51,148 bases of DNA from Fibrobacter succinogenes (GTDB taxonomy: Bacteria > Fibrobacterota > Fibrobacteria > Fibrobacterales > Fibrobacteraceae). Positions 7,996 through 15,597 of the stretch are shown one piece after another (position 1 is the first letter of the stretch; each line of letters starts with the position of its first letter). Location: assembly GCA_902791475.1 (NCBI GenBank), contig CADAWC010000025.1, positions 1 through 51,148 of the forward strand, read 5' to 3'. Under the pieces are notes generated by a model. The model made no database searches. It worked only from the letters and a program-made list of their open reading frames with translations, and was not told the DNA's origin. The translations under genes were made by a program, and so were the position numbers.

Positions 7996-8862
7996 ATGAT
8001 TGCTCTTTTAACGGGTGGCGCCGGCGTCGTAGGGAAGGCGTTGTGCCGGGAACTAATAGCACGGGGAGTGTGTGTCCGCGTCTTGACGCTTCCGGGCGAT
8101 TCTTTGGCGAAGTCCTTACCGAGCGAGGTGGATGTCCGTTACGGCGATGTGACCGATTTTGATTCTATCCGAGGGGCGTTCGAAAACGTCGATGTCGTCT
8201 ATCACTTGGCGGCAATTCTTTTATCTACAAAACGCGGGGCGTTCGAGCATGTGAATACGTGGGGGACGCGCAATGTTGTTGAAGCCTGCAAATTTGCGGG
8301 TGTGCGGCGCTTCCTTTATGTTTCTAGCATTTCGGTAACGTACCCGGTACTCACGCCGTATGGCGAAAGCAAAAAGAAGGGGGAGGCTTTGGTGCGAGCC
8401 TCCGGACTTGATTGGACGATTGTGCGCCCGACACTTGTGATTGGCGATGGGGGTGGAGTCGAGTTCAACATGTTCCGCGATTACGTGAAGCGTTTCCCGG
8501 TCTATTTTATGCCGGGTGGCGGCAAGTGCTTAAAACGCCCGGTCCGCAGTGTGGACCTGGTCAAGGGAATTGCCGTGGCAGGGCTTATGCCATGTGCGGT
8601 GGGGAAGACTTATGCCCTTGCGGGTTCGACGGTCATGACGATGGCGGAGATGGCTAAGCATGTGCTGACTGACGCCGGGATGCACCACCTGATGGTCCCG
8701 CTTCCGTGGTGGGTATCGAAGCGCCTTGCCGTCCTGAAAAACTGGATTGGTGGCGAGCGCGTGTCTGCCGAGCAGGCTTTGGCTGGATTTTTGTACGATG
8801 CCGCCCCGTCTATCGAAGATGCCGAGCGCGATCTCGACTACCACCCGGGCTGCCCGTTTTAG
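7996..8862 (+). CDS. NAD(P)-dependent epimerase/dehydratase (extended SDR)
   Basis: A 288-residue extended short-chain dehydrogenase. It opens with the Rossmann motif TGGAGVVG (5-12), has a DVVYHLAA strand and catalytic YGESK in the YxxxK position, then WTIVRPTLVIG, typical of atypical epimerase/dehydratase families acting on nucleotide sugars or isoprenoid/steroid-like substrates. The substrate cannot be read from the sequence. The ATG lies one base after the dnaA stop, so it is probably cotranscribed with dnaA. An upstream in-frame ATG at 7942 lies inside dnaA and was not used. Confidence 0.85.
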   Translation: MIALLTGGAGVVGKALCRELIARGVCVRVLTLPGDSLAKSLPSEVDVRYGDVTDFDSIRGAFENVDVVYHLAAILLSTKRGAFEHVNTWGTRNVVEACKFAGVRRFLYVSSISVTYPVLTPYGESKKKGEALVRASGLDWTIVRPTLVIGDGGGVEFNMFRDYVKRFPVYFMPGGGKCLKRPVRSVDLVKGIAVAGLMPCAVGKTYALAGSTVMTMAEMAKHVLTDAGMHHLMVPLPWWVSKRLAVLKNWIGGERVSAEQALAGFLYDAAPSIEDAERDLDYHPGCPF

Positions 8863-8884
8863 TAATTCGGAATTAGAAATTGTC

Positions 8885-8905
8885 ATGCCCGACTTGATCG
8901 GGCAT
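8885..8905. repeat. REP-like hairpin, CTTGA-loop family (copy 1)
   Basis: ATGCCCGA, loop CTTGA, TCGGGCAT: an 8-bp stem preceded by TGTC and followed by CTCC. Copy 2 (18641-18669) keeps the loop and flanks but changes paired bases on both arms. It may also end transcription of the dnaA-epimerase unit. Confidence 0.75.
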
Positions 8906-9000
8906 CTCCATATAATACATTTCTCCTAAAATAAGGCTGTTTTACAGCTTTTTTCGTGTGATTTGTAAACTTTTTTTGGTCTAAATTGGACTAAATAATT

Positions 9001-9006
9001 TATATT
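9001..9006 (+). promoter_or_regulatory. -10 box, leaderless type
   Basis: TATATT, 7 nt before the ATG at 9014, with no Shine-Dalgarno. TTGGTC at 8976-8981 is a poor, widely spaced -35 candidate. Confidence 0.55.
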
Positions 9007-9013
9007 GCATATC

Positions 9014-10405
9014 ATGAATAAGAAAAAGTTTCTTGCTCTTTTAGTTTCCTCGGCTTTCCTCTTTGCTGCTTGCGGAGACGACGATAGCCCTTCTTCTCCA
9101 AAGAATAACCAAGAAGAAGTATCATCTTCTTCCGAAGAAGATGATTGCGATTCCGATGAATGCGACGAAAAGTCCTCTTCGTCGAAATCCAATGATAAGA
9201 AGTCTTCTGATTCAAAGGATAATGACAAGTCCTCCTCTTCTAAGAAGGGTGATGACAAGTCCTCTGATTCCAAGGACGAAAAGAGTTCTTCAAGTACGGC
9301 AAAAGATGAAAAGTCATCTTCTTCCGCTAAGGATGAGGCAAAGTCTTCTTCAAGTGCTGAAACTCCGAATTCTTCGTCTTCTGCGGACGCGCCGAAAGGC
9401 GCTCACGCTGCAAAGCTTGCAGACCTCGAAAAGAACTATGAACTCAAAATTTTTGACCAGACTGTTTACCTGTCGACCGGCAGTAAGCAGGGCCTTATCG
9501 CTCTCCGCATTCCCGATGAATTGTGGCTTGTGACTTATACGGATTTTGCAAATGGCGAAGTAAAGTTTGTCGATGGCAATGTCGGCAAGCAGTATGCAGA
9601 AACGGATGGTGTTAAAAAGATTCTGGAACAGCTCAAGGCCAAGGATGGTTTCACGCTTTCGTTCATCGTCGACAAGGATAACGTCGTCAAGTACGCAGTC
9701 AATGGCTCGAAGGAATATAGCGAAGCGGTGAAGGCTAGCGTCGCTGTGACAAAGGGCAAAATTTCCAAGGCTGCCGACATTAAGGACAAAATTTTCGAAT
9801 GCACCGATGGTGATACGACGAGAACATTTACGTTCTTCGATAATTCGTATATCGTCGAAAATGCGGCTGACGGAAAGGTTGCCTACTGGATTGGCGGTCA
9901 TTATGACATCCAGCGTAGCACGCTCCTGATGCGCCCGGCATACTATAACAAGCCAGTTTATTCAATGTACACCTATTCTGTCGGGACTGACAACAAAATC
10001 TCGTCATCTAATGGTGAAACGACAACGACGATGAGCTGCGATGTTGAAGCTAGCGAATATGAATACGAAAAGGCTAGCGATTTTGTCGGTGAATGGCAGG
10101 CTAAAAAAGATAATATCGATTGGGAATTTACACTCAAGGCCGATGGTACTTATGAAATCTCAGGTTTCGATGGTGCAAAAAATGTTGAGTCCAAGAATGG
10201 TGTCTGGGAAATCTATGGCTACCACTTGATGATGCGCAATAAGGGGTGCTTGCATCCGGATAAGTGCACAACGAGCATCCATGGACAGCTCCAGGCAGGA
10301 CCGATTGATCGCAATACCAACAAGATTAGCGGTTTCTCGTTCGTCCATCATGATCCGGATACGCCTAAGATCCCGACCTCTTTCGAAGCTCCGCAGTACG
10401 AGTAG
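9014..10405 (+). CDS. Ser/Asp/Lys-rich linker lipoprotein
   Basis: A 463-residue lipoprotein. The signal peptide ends in a lipobox FAAC (Cys20). Residues about 22-130 form a low-complexity tether of SSSS, Asp and Lys, the kind used by Fibrobacter surface proteins to hold a folded domain away from the membrane. The remaining 330 residues are unrecognised; the last 110 contain a FVGEW...FTLKADGTYEISG segment resembling small lipocalin-like or DUF5640-like beta domains. The start at 9014 places the signal peptide correctly and sits 7 nt after a TATATT box; a TTG at 9005 overlaps that box and is rejected. Confidence 0.85.
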   Translation: MNKKKFLALLVSSAFLFAACGDDDSPSSPKNNQEEVSSSSEEDDCDSDECDEKSSSSKSNDKKSSDSKDNDKSSSSKKGDDKSSDSKDEKSSSSTAKDEKSSSSAKDEAKSSSSAETPNSSSSADAPKGAHAAKLADLEKNYELKIFDQTVYLSTGSKQGLIALRIPDELWLVTYTDFANGEVKFVDGNVGKQYAETDGVKKILEQLKAKDGFTLSFIVDKDNVVKYAVNGSKEYSEAVKASVAVTKGKISKAADIKDKIFECTDGDTTRTFTFFDNSYIVENAADGKVAYWIGGHYDIQRSTLLMRPAYYNKPVYSMYTYSVGTDNKISSSNGETTTTMSCDVEASEYEYEKASDFVGEWQAKKDNIDWEFTLKADGTYEISGFDGAKNVESKNGVWEIYGYHLMMRNKGCLHPDKCTTSIHGQLQAGPIDRNTNKISGFSFVHHDPDTPKIPTSFEAPQYE

Positions 10406-10495
10406 GTTGTTTAGTTAAGAGTTCTGAGTTACTAGTTACTAGAGAATTTCGTATTAAGATATTCTAGTAACTATCAACTAATAACTAGTAACTTT
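10403..10495. repeat. heptad array pair with stop triplets (H1)
   Basis: TAG triplets at 10412, 10433 and 10440 (spacings 21 and 7), then CTA triplets at 10464, 10471, 10478 and 10485 (exactly 7 apart), which are TAG on the minus strand. The arms (AGTTACTAG and CTAGTAACT) are complementary. The array follows the TAG stop at 10403-10405, although the first spacing is 9 rather than 7. Confidence 0.8.
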
Positions 10496-10500
10496 AAAAA

Positions 10501-10530
10501 ATGCATCGCTCATGGGCGGTGCATTTTTTT
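10501..10530 (+). terminator. intrinsic terminator
   Basis: An 11-bp stem (with G-U pairs) ATGCATCGCTC / GGGCGGTGCAT, a 3-nt ATG loop, then seven T. It separates the lipoprotein gene from nadE. Confidence 0.85.
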
Positions 10531-10555
10531 ATTTTCTAGCGCAGAGGATATTGAA

Positions 10556-12031
10556 ATGAAACTTTATGTGGTACAGATGAAAATTTTGCCGGGCAATGTG
10601 CAGGCAAATATGCAAACGATGAAGGCCGCTTTTGACCGCGCTAAGGCTGCCGAAGTAGATTGCGTTGTGTTTCCACGATATGCATTGACTGGACCGACGA
10701 ACAGAGCTCTCCCGGTGGATTGGGCCGAAATCCGCAAGTATGCTGGGACGATGCCGTTCTTTTTGAGTGGGGACGCACTTGATGATTCTCCGCTTCATGG
10801 TATAGCCCATGTGACTCATGGCAGAGACTTTTATACCGTTGGTCGTCGAGAAGAAGAAAATAAAGAATTTTCACATTTGGCAAAAGACAGTGCGATGCCG
10901 ATCGTTTGTGTGAACGGCGTTGGAACGGACAATACCGGTAAGAACATTTACGCTCTTGCTGGCGGTAGCCGCGTGTTTGACTGCGATGGCAAAATTGTTT
11001 TTGAAATGCCTCTCTTTAGCGAAGCTGAGGCCGTTATTGAATTTATCGATGGCCAGGTGCAAGTTTATGCGGAATCTTCAAAGCCTTGTACAAGTGAAAT
11101 TGCCGAGATTCACGATGCACTCGTGTTCATGATCCGCGAAAACTTGAAGATGTTCCATATTTCGCGCATGGTCATTGGTGCAAGTGGCGGTATCGATAGT
11201 GCTGTCTCGGCTGCGCTTTATGCCGAAGCGATTGGACCTGAGAATGTTTACCTCGTGAACATGCCCACACGCTTCAATTCCGATACGACGAAGAATGCGG
11301 CCCGTGACTTGGCCGAGAACCTGGGAACGCCGTACATGGTCGCCCCGATTTCGGACATCATTGAATCTGTTTGCCATACGCTGGAACGTTGCTCTTTTGT
11401 GCGTAACGATACGGTGATGAAGGTTGCAGGTATCAATCACGAGAACTTGCAGGCGAGGACGCGTTCTGCTTCGATTCTTTCGACGGTTGCATCTGTGGTG
11501 GGGGCCGGCGTGACTTGCAATGGCAACAAGAGCGAGGCGATGGTCGGTTACTGCACTCTGTACGGTGATACCTGCGGTGTGATGTGTGCTCTTGGCGACT
11601 TGTGGAAAACTCAGGTCTATGCGCTAGCCCGTTACATCAATCGCGATTCTGAAATCATCCCGAAGGCGTCTATTGACATCCCGGCGAGCGCAGAACTCAG
11701 TGATGCAATGAATGTCGATGAAGGCAAGGGTGACCCGATTCTTTACCCGTACCATGACAAACTCTTTGCGATGTGGGTCGAGAAGGGCGTGAGTCTTGAA
11801 TTTACCGAAAAGCTTGCAGCGCAAGGCTTGATTTGCGAAACGCTCGGTGTGGATGCCGCCTATTTTAAGGCTCATTTGCCTACGACCGAAGCTGTGCTCG
11901 AAGACATGCGCTTCTGGTACCGTAGATTCAAGGGACTTGCCTTGGCAAAGCGTATCCAGTTCCCGCCGATTCTCTCCGTAAGCGGACACGCCTTTGGCGG
12001 CGAATACCGCGAAAGCCAAATAAGTGGTTAG
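10556..12031 (+). CDS. nadE: NAD synthetase with degenerate nitrilase domain
   Basis: A 491-residue protein making NAD from nicotinic acid adenine dinucleotide, ATP and a nitrogen donor. The C-terminal synthetase (about 185-491) is intact, with the ATP-pyrophosphatase loop SGGIDS at 210-215 and a complete family tail. The N-terminal nitrilase-like domain is only about 175 residues instead of about 270. The catalytic Glu position (FPE) is Arg41 (FPRYALTG), and the central segment holding the catalytic Lys and Cys is missing. It should therefore use free ammonia, not glutamine. Shine-Dalgarno AGAGGA precedes the ATG. The final codons and TAG stop form the first unit of a heptad array. Confidence 0.88.
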   Translation: MKLYVVQMKILPGNVQANMQTMKAAFDRAKAAEVDCVVFPRYALTGPTNRALPVDWAEIRKYAGTMPFFLSGDALDDSPLHGIAHVTHGRDFYTVGRREEENKEFSHLAKDSAMPIVCVNGVGTDNTGKNIYALAGGSRVFDCDGKIVFEMPLFSEAEAVIEFIDGQVQVYAESSKPCTSEIAEIHDALVFMIRENLKMFHISRMVIGASGGIDSAVSAALYAEAIGPENVYLVNMPTRFNSDTTKNAARDLAENLGTPYMVAPISDIIESVCHTLERCSFVRNDTVMKVAGINHENLQARTRSASILSTVASVVGAGVTCNGNKSEAMVGYCTLYGDTCGVMCALGDLWKTQVYALARYINRDSEIIPKASIDIPASAELSDAMNVDEGKGDPILYPYHDKLFAMWVEKGVSLEFTEKLAAQGLICETLGVDAAYFKAHLPTTEAVLEDMRFWYRRFKGLALAKRIQFPPILSVSGHAFGGEYRESQISG

Positions 12032-12136
12032 TGGCTAGTGATTAGTGGTTGGTGATTAGGATTTATAATCGCGGCGAAGCCGCCCTGCTTACTAACCACT
12101 GCATACTGTCTACTTCCTACTTCCTACTGTCTACTA
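12029..12136. repeat. heptad array pair around a GC hairpin (H2)
   Basis: It begins with the nadE stop TAG (12029). Further TAG at 12036 and 12043, TGG at 12050 and TAG at 12057 follow, all exactly 7 apart. A hairpin GCGGC-GAA-GCCGC (12071-12083) lies in the centre. The opposite arm has CTA at 12110, 12117, 12124 and 12131, again 7 apart. AGTGGTTAGT and ACTAACCACT are perfect complements across the centre. Confidence 0.85.
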
Positions 12137-12143
12137 ATTTTTC

Positions 12144-12149
12144 TACATT
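12144..12149 (+). promoter_or_regulatory. putative -10 box of slyD
   Basis: TACATT within TCTACATTTGGG, directly after the right arm of the heptad array, which occupies the -35 region. It predicts a leader of roughly 45 nt with a Shine-Dalgarno sequence before the ATG at 12200. Confidence 0.5.
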
Positions 12150-12199
12150 TGGGCTTCAAGATTCAACCGCGGGTTCGCTCGCGATTCTAAAGGATATTT

Positions 12200-12781
12200 A
12201 TGAAAATTGCAGAAAAAACAGTTGTCCAGATGCACTACACCCTGAAGTCCGATGAAGGTGCTGTAATCGATTCCTCCGAAGGTCGCGAACCGCTCCAGTA
12301 CATCCAGGGCATGCGCATGATCGTTCCGGGTCTCGAAAAGGCTATGGTCGGTCACGATGTGGGCGACAAGTTTGACGTTGTCGTCATTCCGGCAGAAGGC
12401 TACGGCGAATACGACGAACGCATGACTCAGGAAGTTCCGCTGAACGTGTTCCAGGGAGTCGACAAGGTCGAAGCAGGCATGGCTTTCTATGCCCAGACTC
12501 CGGGTGGTCCGATGCCGATCCGCATCAAGTCTGTTGGCGAAAAGACGGCCATTATCGACGCTAACCACGAACTTGCTGGCAAGAACCTCAACTTTGCTAT
12601 TGAAGTTGTCTCTGTTCGCGAAGCTACTGAAGATGACCTTAAGCCGTTTGAACACCACTGCTGCTGCGGTGGTCACGATGGTGATCACGAATGCGAATGC
12701 GGCGGTCATGGCAACAAGGAAAACTGCGATGGCAATGGTGGCTGCGGCTGCGAACACCACGCCGAACATCACGGCAAGTAA
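12200..12781 (+). CDS. slyD: SlyD-type FKBP peptidyl-prolyl isomerase with metal-binding tail
   Basis: A 193-residue cytoplasmic FKBP-type prolyl isomerase and chaperone. The FKBP core (about 1-70, 130-150) is interrupted by an inserted-in-flap domain, the SlyD arrangement, with GLEKAMVGHDVGDKF and EGYGEYD as landmarks. The last 45 residues are rich in His, Cys and Asp/Glu (HHCCCGG, CECGGH, CGCEHH), as in SlyD tails that bind nickel or zinc and can serve hydrogenase maturation. No hydrogenase gene is in the window. Shine-Dalgarno AAAGGA lies 6 nt before the ATG. Confidence 0.92.
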   Translation: MKIAEKTVVQMHYTLKSDEGAVIDSSEGREPLQYIQGMRMIVPGLEKAMVGHDVGDKFDVVVIPAEGYGEYDERMTQEVPLNVFQGVDKVEAGMAFYAQTPGGPMPIRIKSVGEKTAIIDANHELAGKNLNFAIEVVSVREATEDDLKPFEHHCCCGGHDGDHECECGGHGNKENCDGNGGCGCEHHAEHHGK

Positions 12782-12830
12782 GGCTTGATGCAGAGATTGC
12801 TAAAATCTCGCTAAATATGAAAAAAAGACT

Positions 12831-12860
12831 AGACCGGGACGTACGTTCTGGTCTTTTTTT
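12831..12860 (+). terminator. intrinsic terminator of slyD
   Basis: A 10-bp stem, AGACCGGGAC with GTTCTGGTCT, 4-nt GTAC loop, then a run of T. Confidence 0.85.
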
Positions 12861-12910
12861 ATTTAATTTAAGATGAGGAGTCGTGGAATCACATTCACCA
12901 GAGGTTGGAT

Positions 12911-14407
12911 ATGCGTTTTGCAAAAATTGTATCTGTGGCATCATTGCCGATGTTTCTCCTTGCCTGTAGCGATAGCGATCCAGGGTATTATCCAAGTAAT
13001 GCTAAAGAAGAAGAACCAGTTAAAACGCCGATTGATACGATTGTCCCTAATGATGATGATTTGCTCAAGCCGATTGAAAGGGATTTTTCTCTGATTTGGC
13101 AGCAGGGCGATGGTTCTGCAGAAAACCCATACCAAATTTCGAATGAACAGGAACTGAAAGCGCTTGCTTTTTATGTGAACGATTCCTCGATGACTTTCAA
13201 GGATAAGTTCTTTAAGCAGACGGCGGATATCGCTCTTACGGAAGCTTGGAGCCCGATTGGCCTCTTTGGTAAAAACGCATATGGTTTAGGCAACCGCCCC
13301 TTTAGCGGTACATTTGATGGTGGTTCCAAGACAATTTCGGGGATGACAATTACCGATACGGCTAGCTATATGGGCTTGTTTGGACTTGCTCGTGGAGCTG
13401 TTGTAAAAAATGTTGTTTTGAAGGGCGCTAAATTGACAGTCGGTACATATGCCGGTGCTCTTGCTGGTAAGATGGATTCTTCTGCTGTCGATAATTGCGT
13501 TATTGAAGATGCCAGTGTGACTGGCGTTGATCGTGTTGGTGGCTTGATTGGAGAAGCATCCCATGTTTCAGTGACAAATTCTTCTGTTGCAGGTGTTGTG
13601 ACGGGTGAAAATTCCGTGGGCGGTGTTATTGGCCGTCTGCAGGATGGCGCTTTGGAAAATTTGACAAACAAGGCCGATGTTACGGGTAAGTCTACGGTGG
13701 GCGGTGTTGCAGGCGCTTTTGCGACAACGATTAACGGTGATGGTTCTGTGACGGAAGGTGAAGGCTTTGCTCGCGGTTTGTTTAACTATGGTAAGGTTAC
13801 GGGAACAAAGGATGTTGGCGGTGTCTTGGCAACGCTCTCTTCGACAACTCTTGAACGTTCTGGTAATCTCGGTGCTGTGACGGCTGATGAAAGTGCTATG
13901 AGTAATGTCGGTGGCGTTGTCGCTGTTGCTTCGAGTAATGCTGTAGTCAGTGAAATTTATAACGCAGGTGCTGTGACTGTTAAGAAAGTCTTGGCTGCAG
14001 GCGGTGTCTTTGGCGGCGTGAAGAGCTCTACGGTCACGAATGTTTTCAACATCGCTGAAGTCTCTGGTGCTGCAACGAACATGGGTGGACTTATGGGTAT
14101 TGTCGATGGAAATTCTAAGGTCGATATCGGTTACAATGCGGGTAAGGTTCCTGATAACAATTTTTCCGGAACAGTGGCTGGTAAGGTTTCTTCGACGGTG
14201 ACGGTGTCTAATATCTATTATGACAAGACTGTGGGTGGAACGTGCCTTGTTGTGGCAAACCAGATGAACATGGTTCTCCCGACAGGTCTTTCTACCGAAG
14301 ACATGAAGGCGACTACATTTGTTAATACTTTGAACGGAACTGGTAGCGTCTGGAAAGCGGGTTCGGCTACATTTGGTGGCTATCCGGCTTTTTCTTGGAC
14401 TGAGTAA
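12911..14407 (+). CDS. GLUG-repeat lipoprotein
   Basis: A 498-residue lipoprotein, lipobox FLLAC (Cys19). A short acidic/Pro spacer leads to a domain opening GSAENPYQISNEQELKALA, the usual lead-in to GLUG-type surface proteins. A right-handed beta-helix-like series of roughly 25-residue repeats follows, with recurrent VGGLIG, VGGVIG, VGGVAG and MGGLMG motifs (about 145-440). Such proteins are surface or adhesion proteins; the ligand is unknown. Shine-Dalgarno AGAGG is 6 nt before the ATG; the in-frame TTG at 12905 overlaps that spacing and is rejected. Confidence 0.85.
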   Translation: MRFAKIVSVASLPMFLLACSDSDPGYYPSNAKEEEPVKTPIDTIVPNDDDLLKPIERDFSLIWQQGDGSAENPYQISNEQELKALAFYVNDSSMTFKDKFFKQTADIALTEAWSPIGLFGKNAYGLGNRPFSGTFDGGSKTISGMTITDTASYMGLFGLARGAVVKNVVLKGAKLTVGTYAGALAGKMDSSAVDNCVIEDASVTGVDRVGGLIGEASHVSVTNSSVAGVVTGENSVGGVIGRLQDGALENLTNKADVTGKSTVGGVAGAFATTINGDGSVTEGEGFARGLFNYGKVTGTKDVGGVLATLSSTTLERSGNLGAVTADESAMSNVGGVVAVASSNAVVSEIYNAGAVTVKKVLAAGGVFGGVKSSTVTNVFNIAEVSGAATNMGGLMGIVDGNSKVDIGYNAGKVPDNNFSGTVAGKVSSTVTVSNIYYDKTVGGTCLVVANQMNMVLPTGLSTEDMKATTFVNTLNGTGSVWKAGSATFGGYPAFSWTE

Positions 14408-14411
14408 TTTC

Positions 14412-14417
14412 TACATT
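14412..14417 (+). promoter_or_regulatory. -10 box, leaderless type
   Basis: TACATT 6 nt before the ATG at 14424; no Shine-Dalgarno. It lies immediately after the stop of the GLUG gene. Confidence 0.5.
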
Positions 14418-14423
14418 TAGAAC

Positions 14424-15539
14424 ATGGCTAAAAAGAAAAAATTTTGGAAGTCGCCTTCTGCTGAGGCGGCTTTTCGTGGTAAAGAAGACCGTCTTCGCAA
14501 GACTCTTTGCGAAATTGTGAACGGACAAAGCCGTTTGTTGCACCGCCCGGACGAACTGTACGAGGCTATTGCGAACGGTCTTGACGATATTGAAAAAATC
14601 AAGGATGTGAAGCTCCAGCTTGAACTTTTGGCCTGGACGCTTCGCTGCGACTTTTTGGCGTTCAAGGCTGACGACGAAGAAATGGATACGTGGAACGACT
14701 TGTTCTACGATGCCGGAACGTTCTTTATTGAAGTCGCGAAGACTTATGACGACAAGGATTACATTGCGGACTTGGTTCACGATTTGGCTGTACGCCACTT
14801 GGGTGGGGAAGGTCGCGAAGTCGTGTTCCTCTCGATTGAAGACGTGATGCCGGTGCAGCGCGCGAAGGCATTGATTGAAGAACTTTTGGGCGTGATTGAT
14901 GCGACGGAACTTGAAAATCGCGAAGACGTTCTCGATGCGATTTGCGATATGGCGGATGCCATCAAGGATACTGAAAACTTTGCGAAGGCTTCGCTTTACA
15001 AGGATCCGGACAAGAGCAATGCAACGCTCATCGACATTGCAAACTCTTACTTTGTCGCTGGCAACATTTCTATGGCAAAGCAGTGGCTTGGCGATGTGAA
15101 AGATCCGGGTGCCGAAGACGAAGAAGCGTTCCTCGATTTGCAGGCCGCCATTGCCGACCGCGAAGGCCGCAAGACGGATTGCCTCAAGTATGCCACGCGT
15201 TTGTACGAATGCTACCCGAAGGTCATGAACCTTTCGAGACTCTGCATGCTCAAAGACGATGCTGGCGTCGACAAGCTTTTATTCGATCACATCAAGTACC
15301 GCGATAGCGGCAAGTGCGATACGAGCTTGATGATGCTCCTTGCAAACTTGAAGAAGTTCGAATTGCTCGAAAGCTACGTCAATCATTACGAAAAGGATTT
15401 GCCTGGCCTCGATGCGTCGGAACTGAATGCGATTTCGGATGAGGTGGAACGCGCCGGTGCAACAGAACTTGCTAAGCACATCCGCGAATGGACGGTTGAA
15501 GAACCCGAAGACGCCGAACCCCTCGACGATCGCGAATAG
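14424..15539 (+). CDS. uncharacterised alpha-helical repeat protein
   Basis: A 371-residue, acidic, almost entirely helical cytoplasmic protein without signal peptide or membrane segment. It starts with a Lys-rich MAKKKKFWK patch. The second half (about 190-340) reads like TPR/SEL-type helix pairs (IANSYFVAGNISMAKQWL, AIADREGRKTDCLKYATRLYE), and DUF6880-type proteins are a possible relative. Function unknown. It has its own leaderless-type promoter and is followed by a pyrimidine heptad array and cimA, with no clear operon partner. Confidence 0.7.
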   Translation: MAKKKKFWKSPSAEAAFRGKEDRLRKTLCEIVNGQSRLLHRPDELYEAIANGLDDIEKIKDVKLQLELLAWTLRCDFLAFKADDEEMDTWNDLFYDAGTFFIEVAKTYDDKDYIADLVHDLAVRHLGGEGREVVFLSIEDVMPVQRAKALIEELLGVIDATELENREDVLDAICDMADAIKDTENFAKASLYKDPDKSNATLIDIANSYFVAGNISMAKQWLGDVKDPGAEDEEAFLDLQAAIADREGRKTDCLKYATRLYECYPKVMNLSRLCMLKDDAGVDKLLFDHIKYRDSGKCDTSLMMLLANLKKFELLESYVNHYEKDLPGLDASELNAISDEVERAGATELAKHIREWTVEEPEDAEPLDDRE

Positions 15540-15551
15540 GCTGATTTCTTT

Positions 15552-15578
15552 CGTCTCTCGTCTCTCGTCTTTCGTCTA
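15552..15578. repeat. pyrimidine heptad array at the cimA promoter (H6)
   Basis: CGTC words at 15552, 15559, 15566 and 15573, exactly 7 apart (TCTCGTC units), ending in CTA at 15576. It abuts the -10 region of cimA, so the repeats occupy the -35 position. The same arrangement occurs before purL and upstream of glyS. Confidence 0.75.
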
Positions 15579-15584
15579 AAATTC

Positions 15585-15590
15585 TATTTT
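15585..15590 (+). promoter_or_regulatory. -10 box of cimA, leaderless type
   Basis: TATTTT 7 nt before the ATG at 15598, with no Shine-Dalgarno between. Confidence 0.5.
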
Positions 15591-15597
15591 TACCCAC

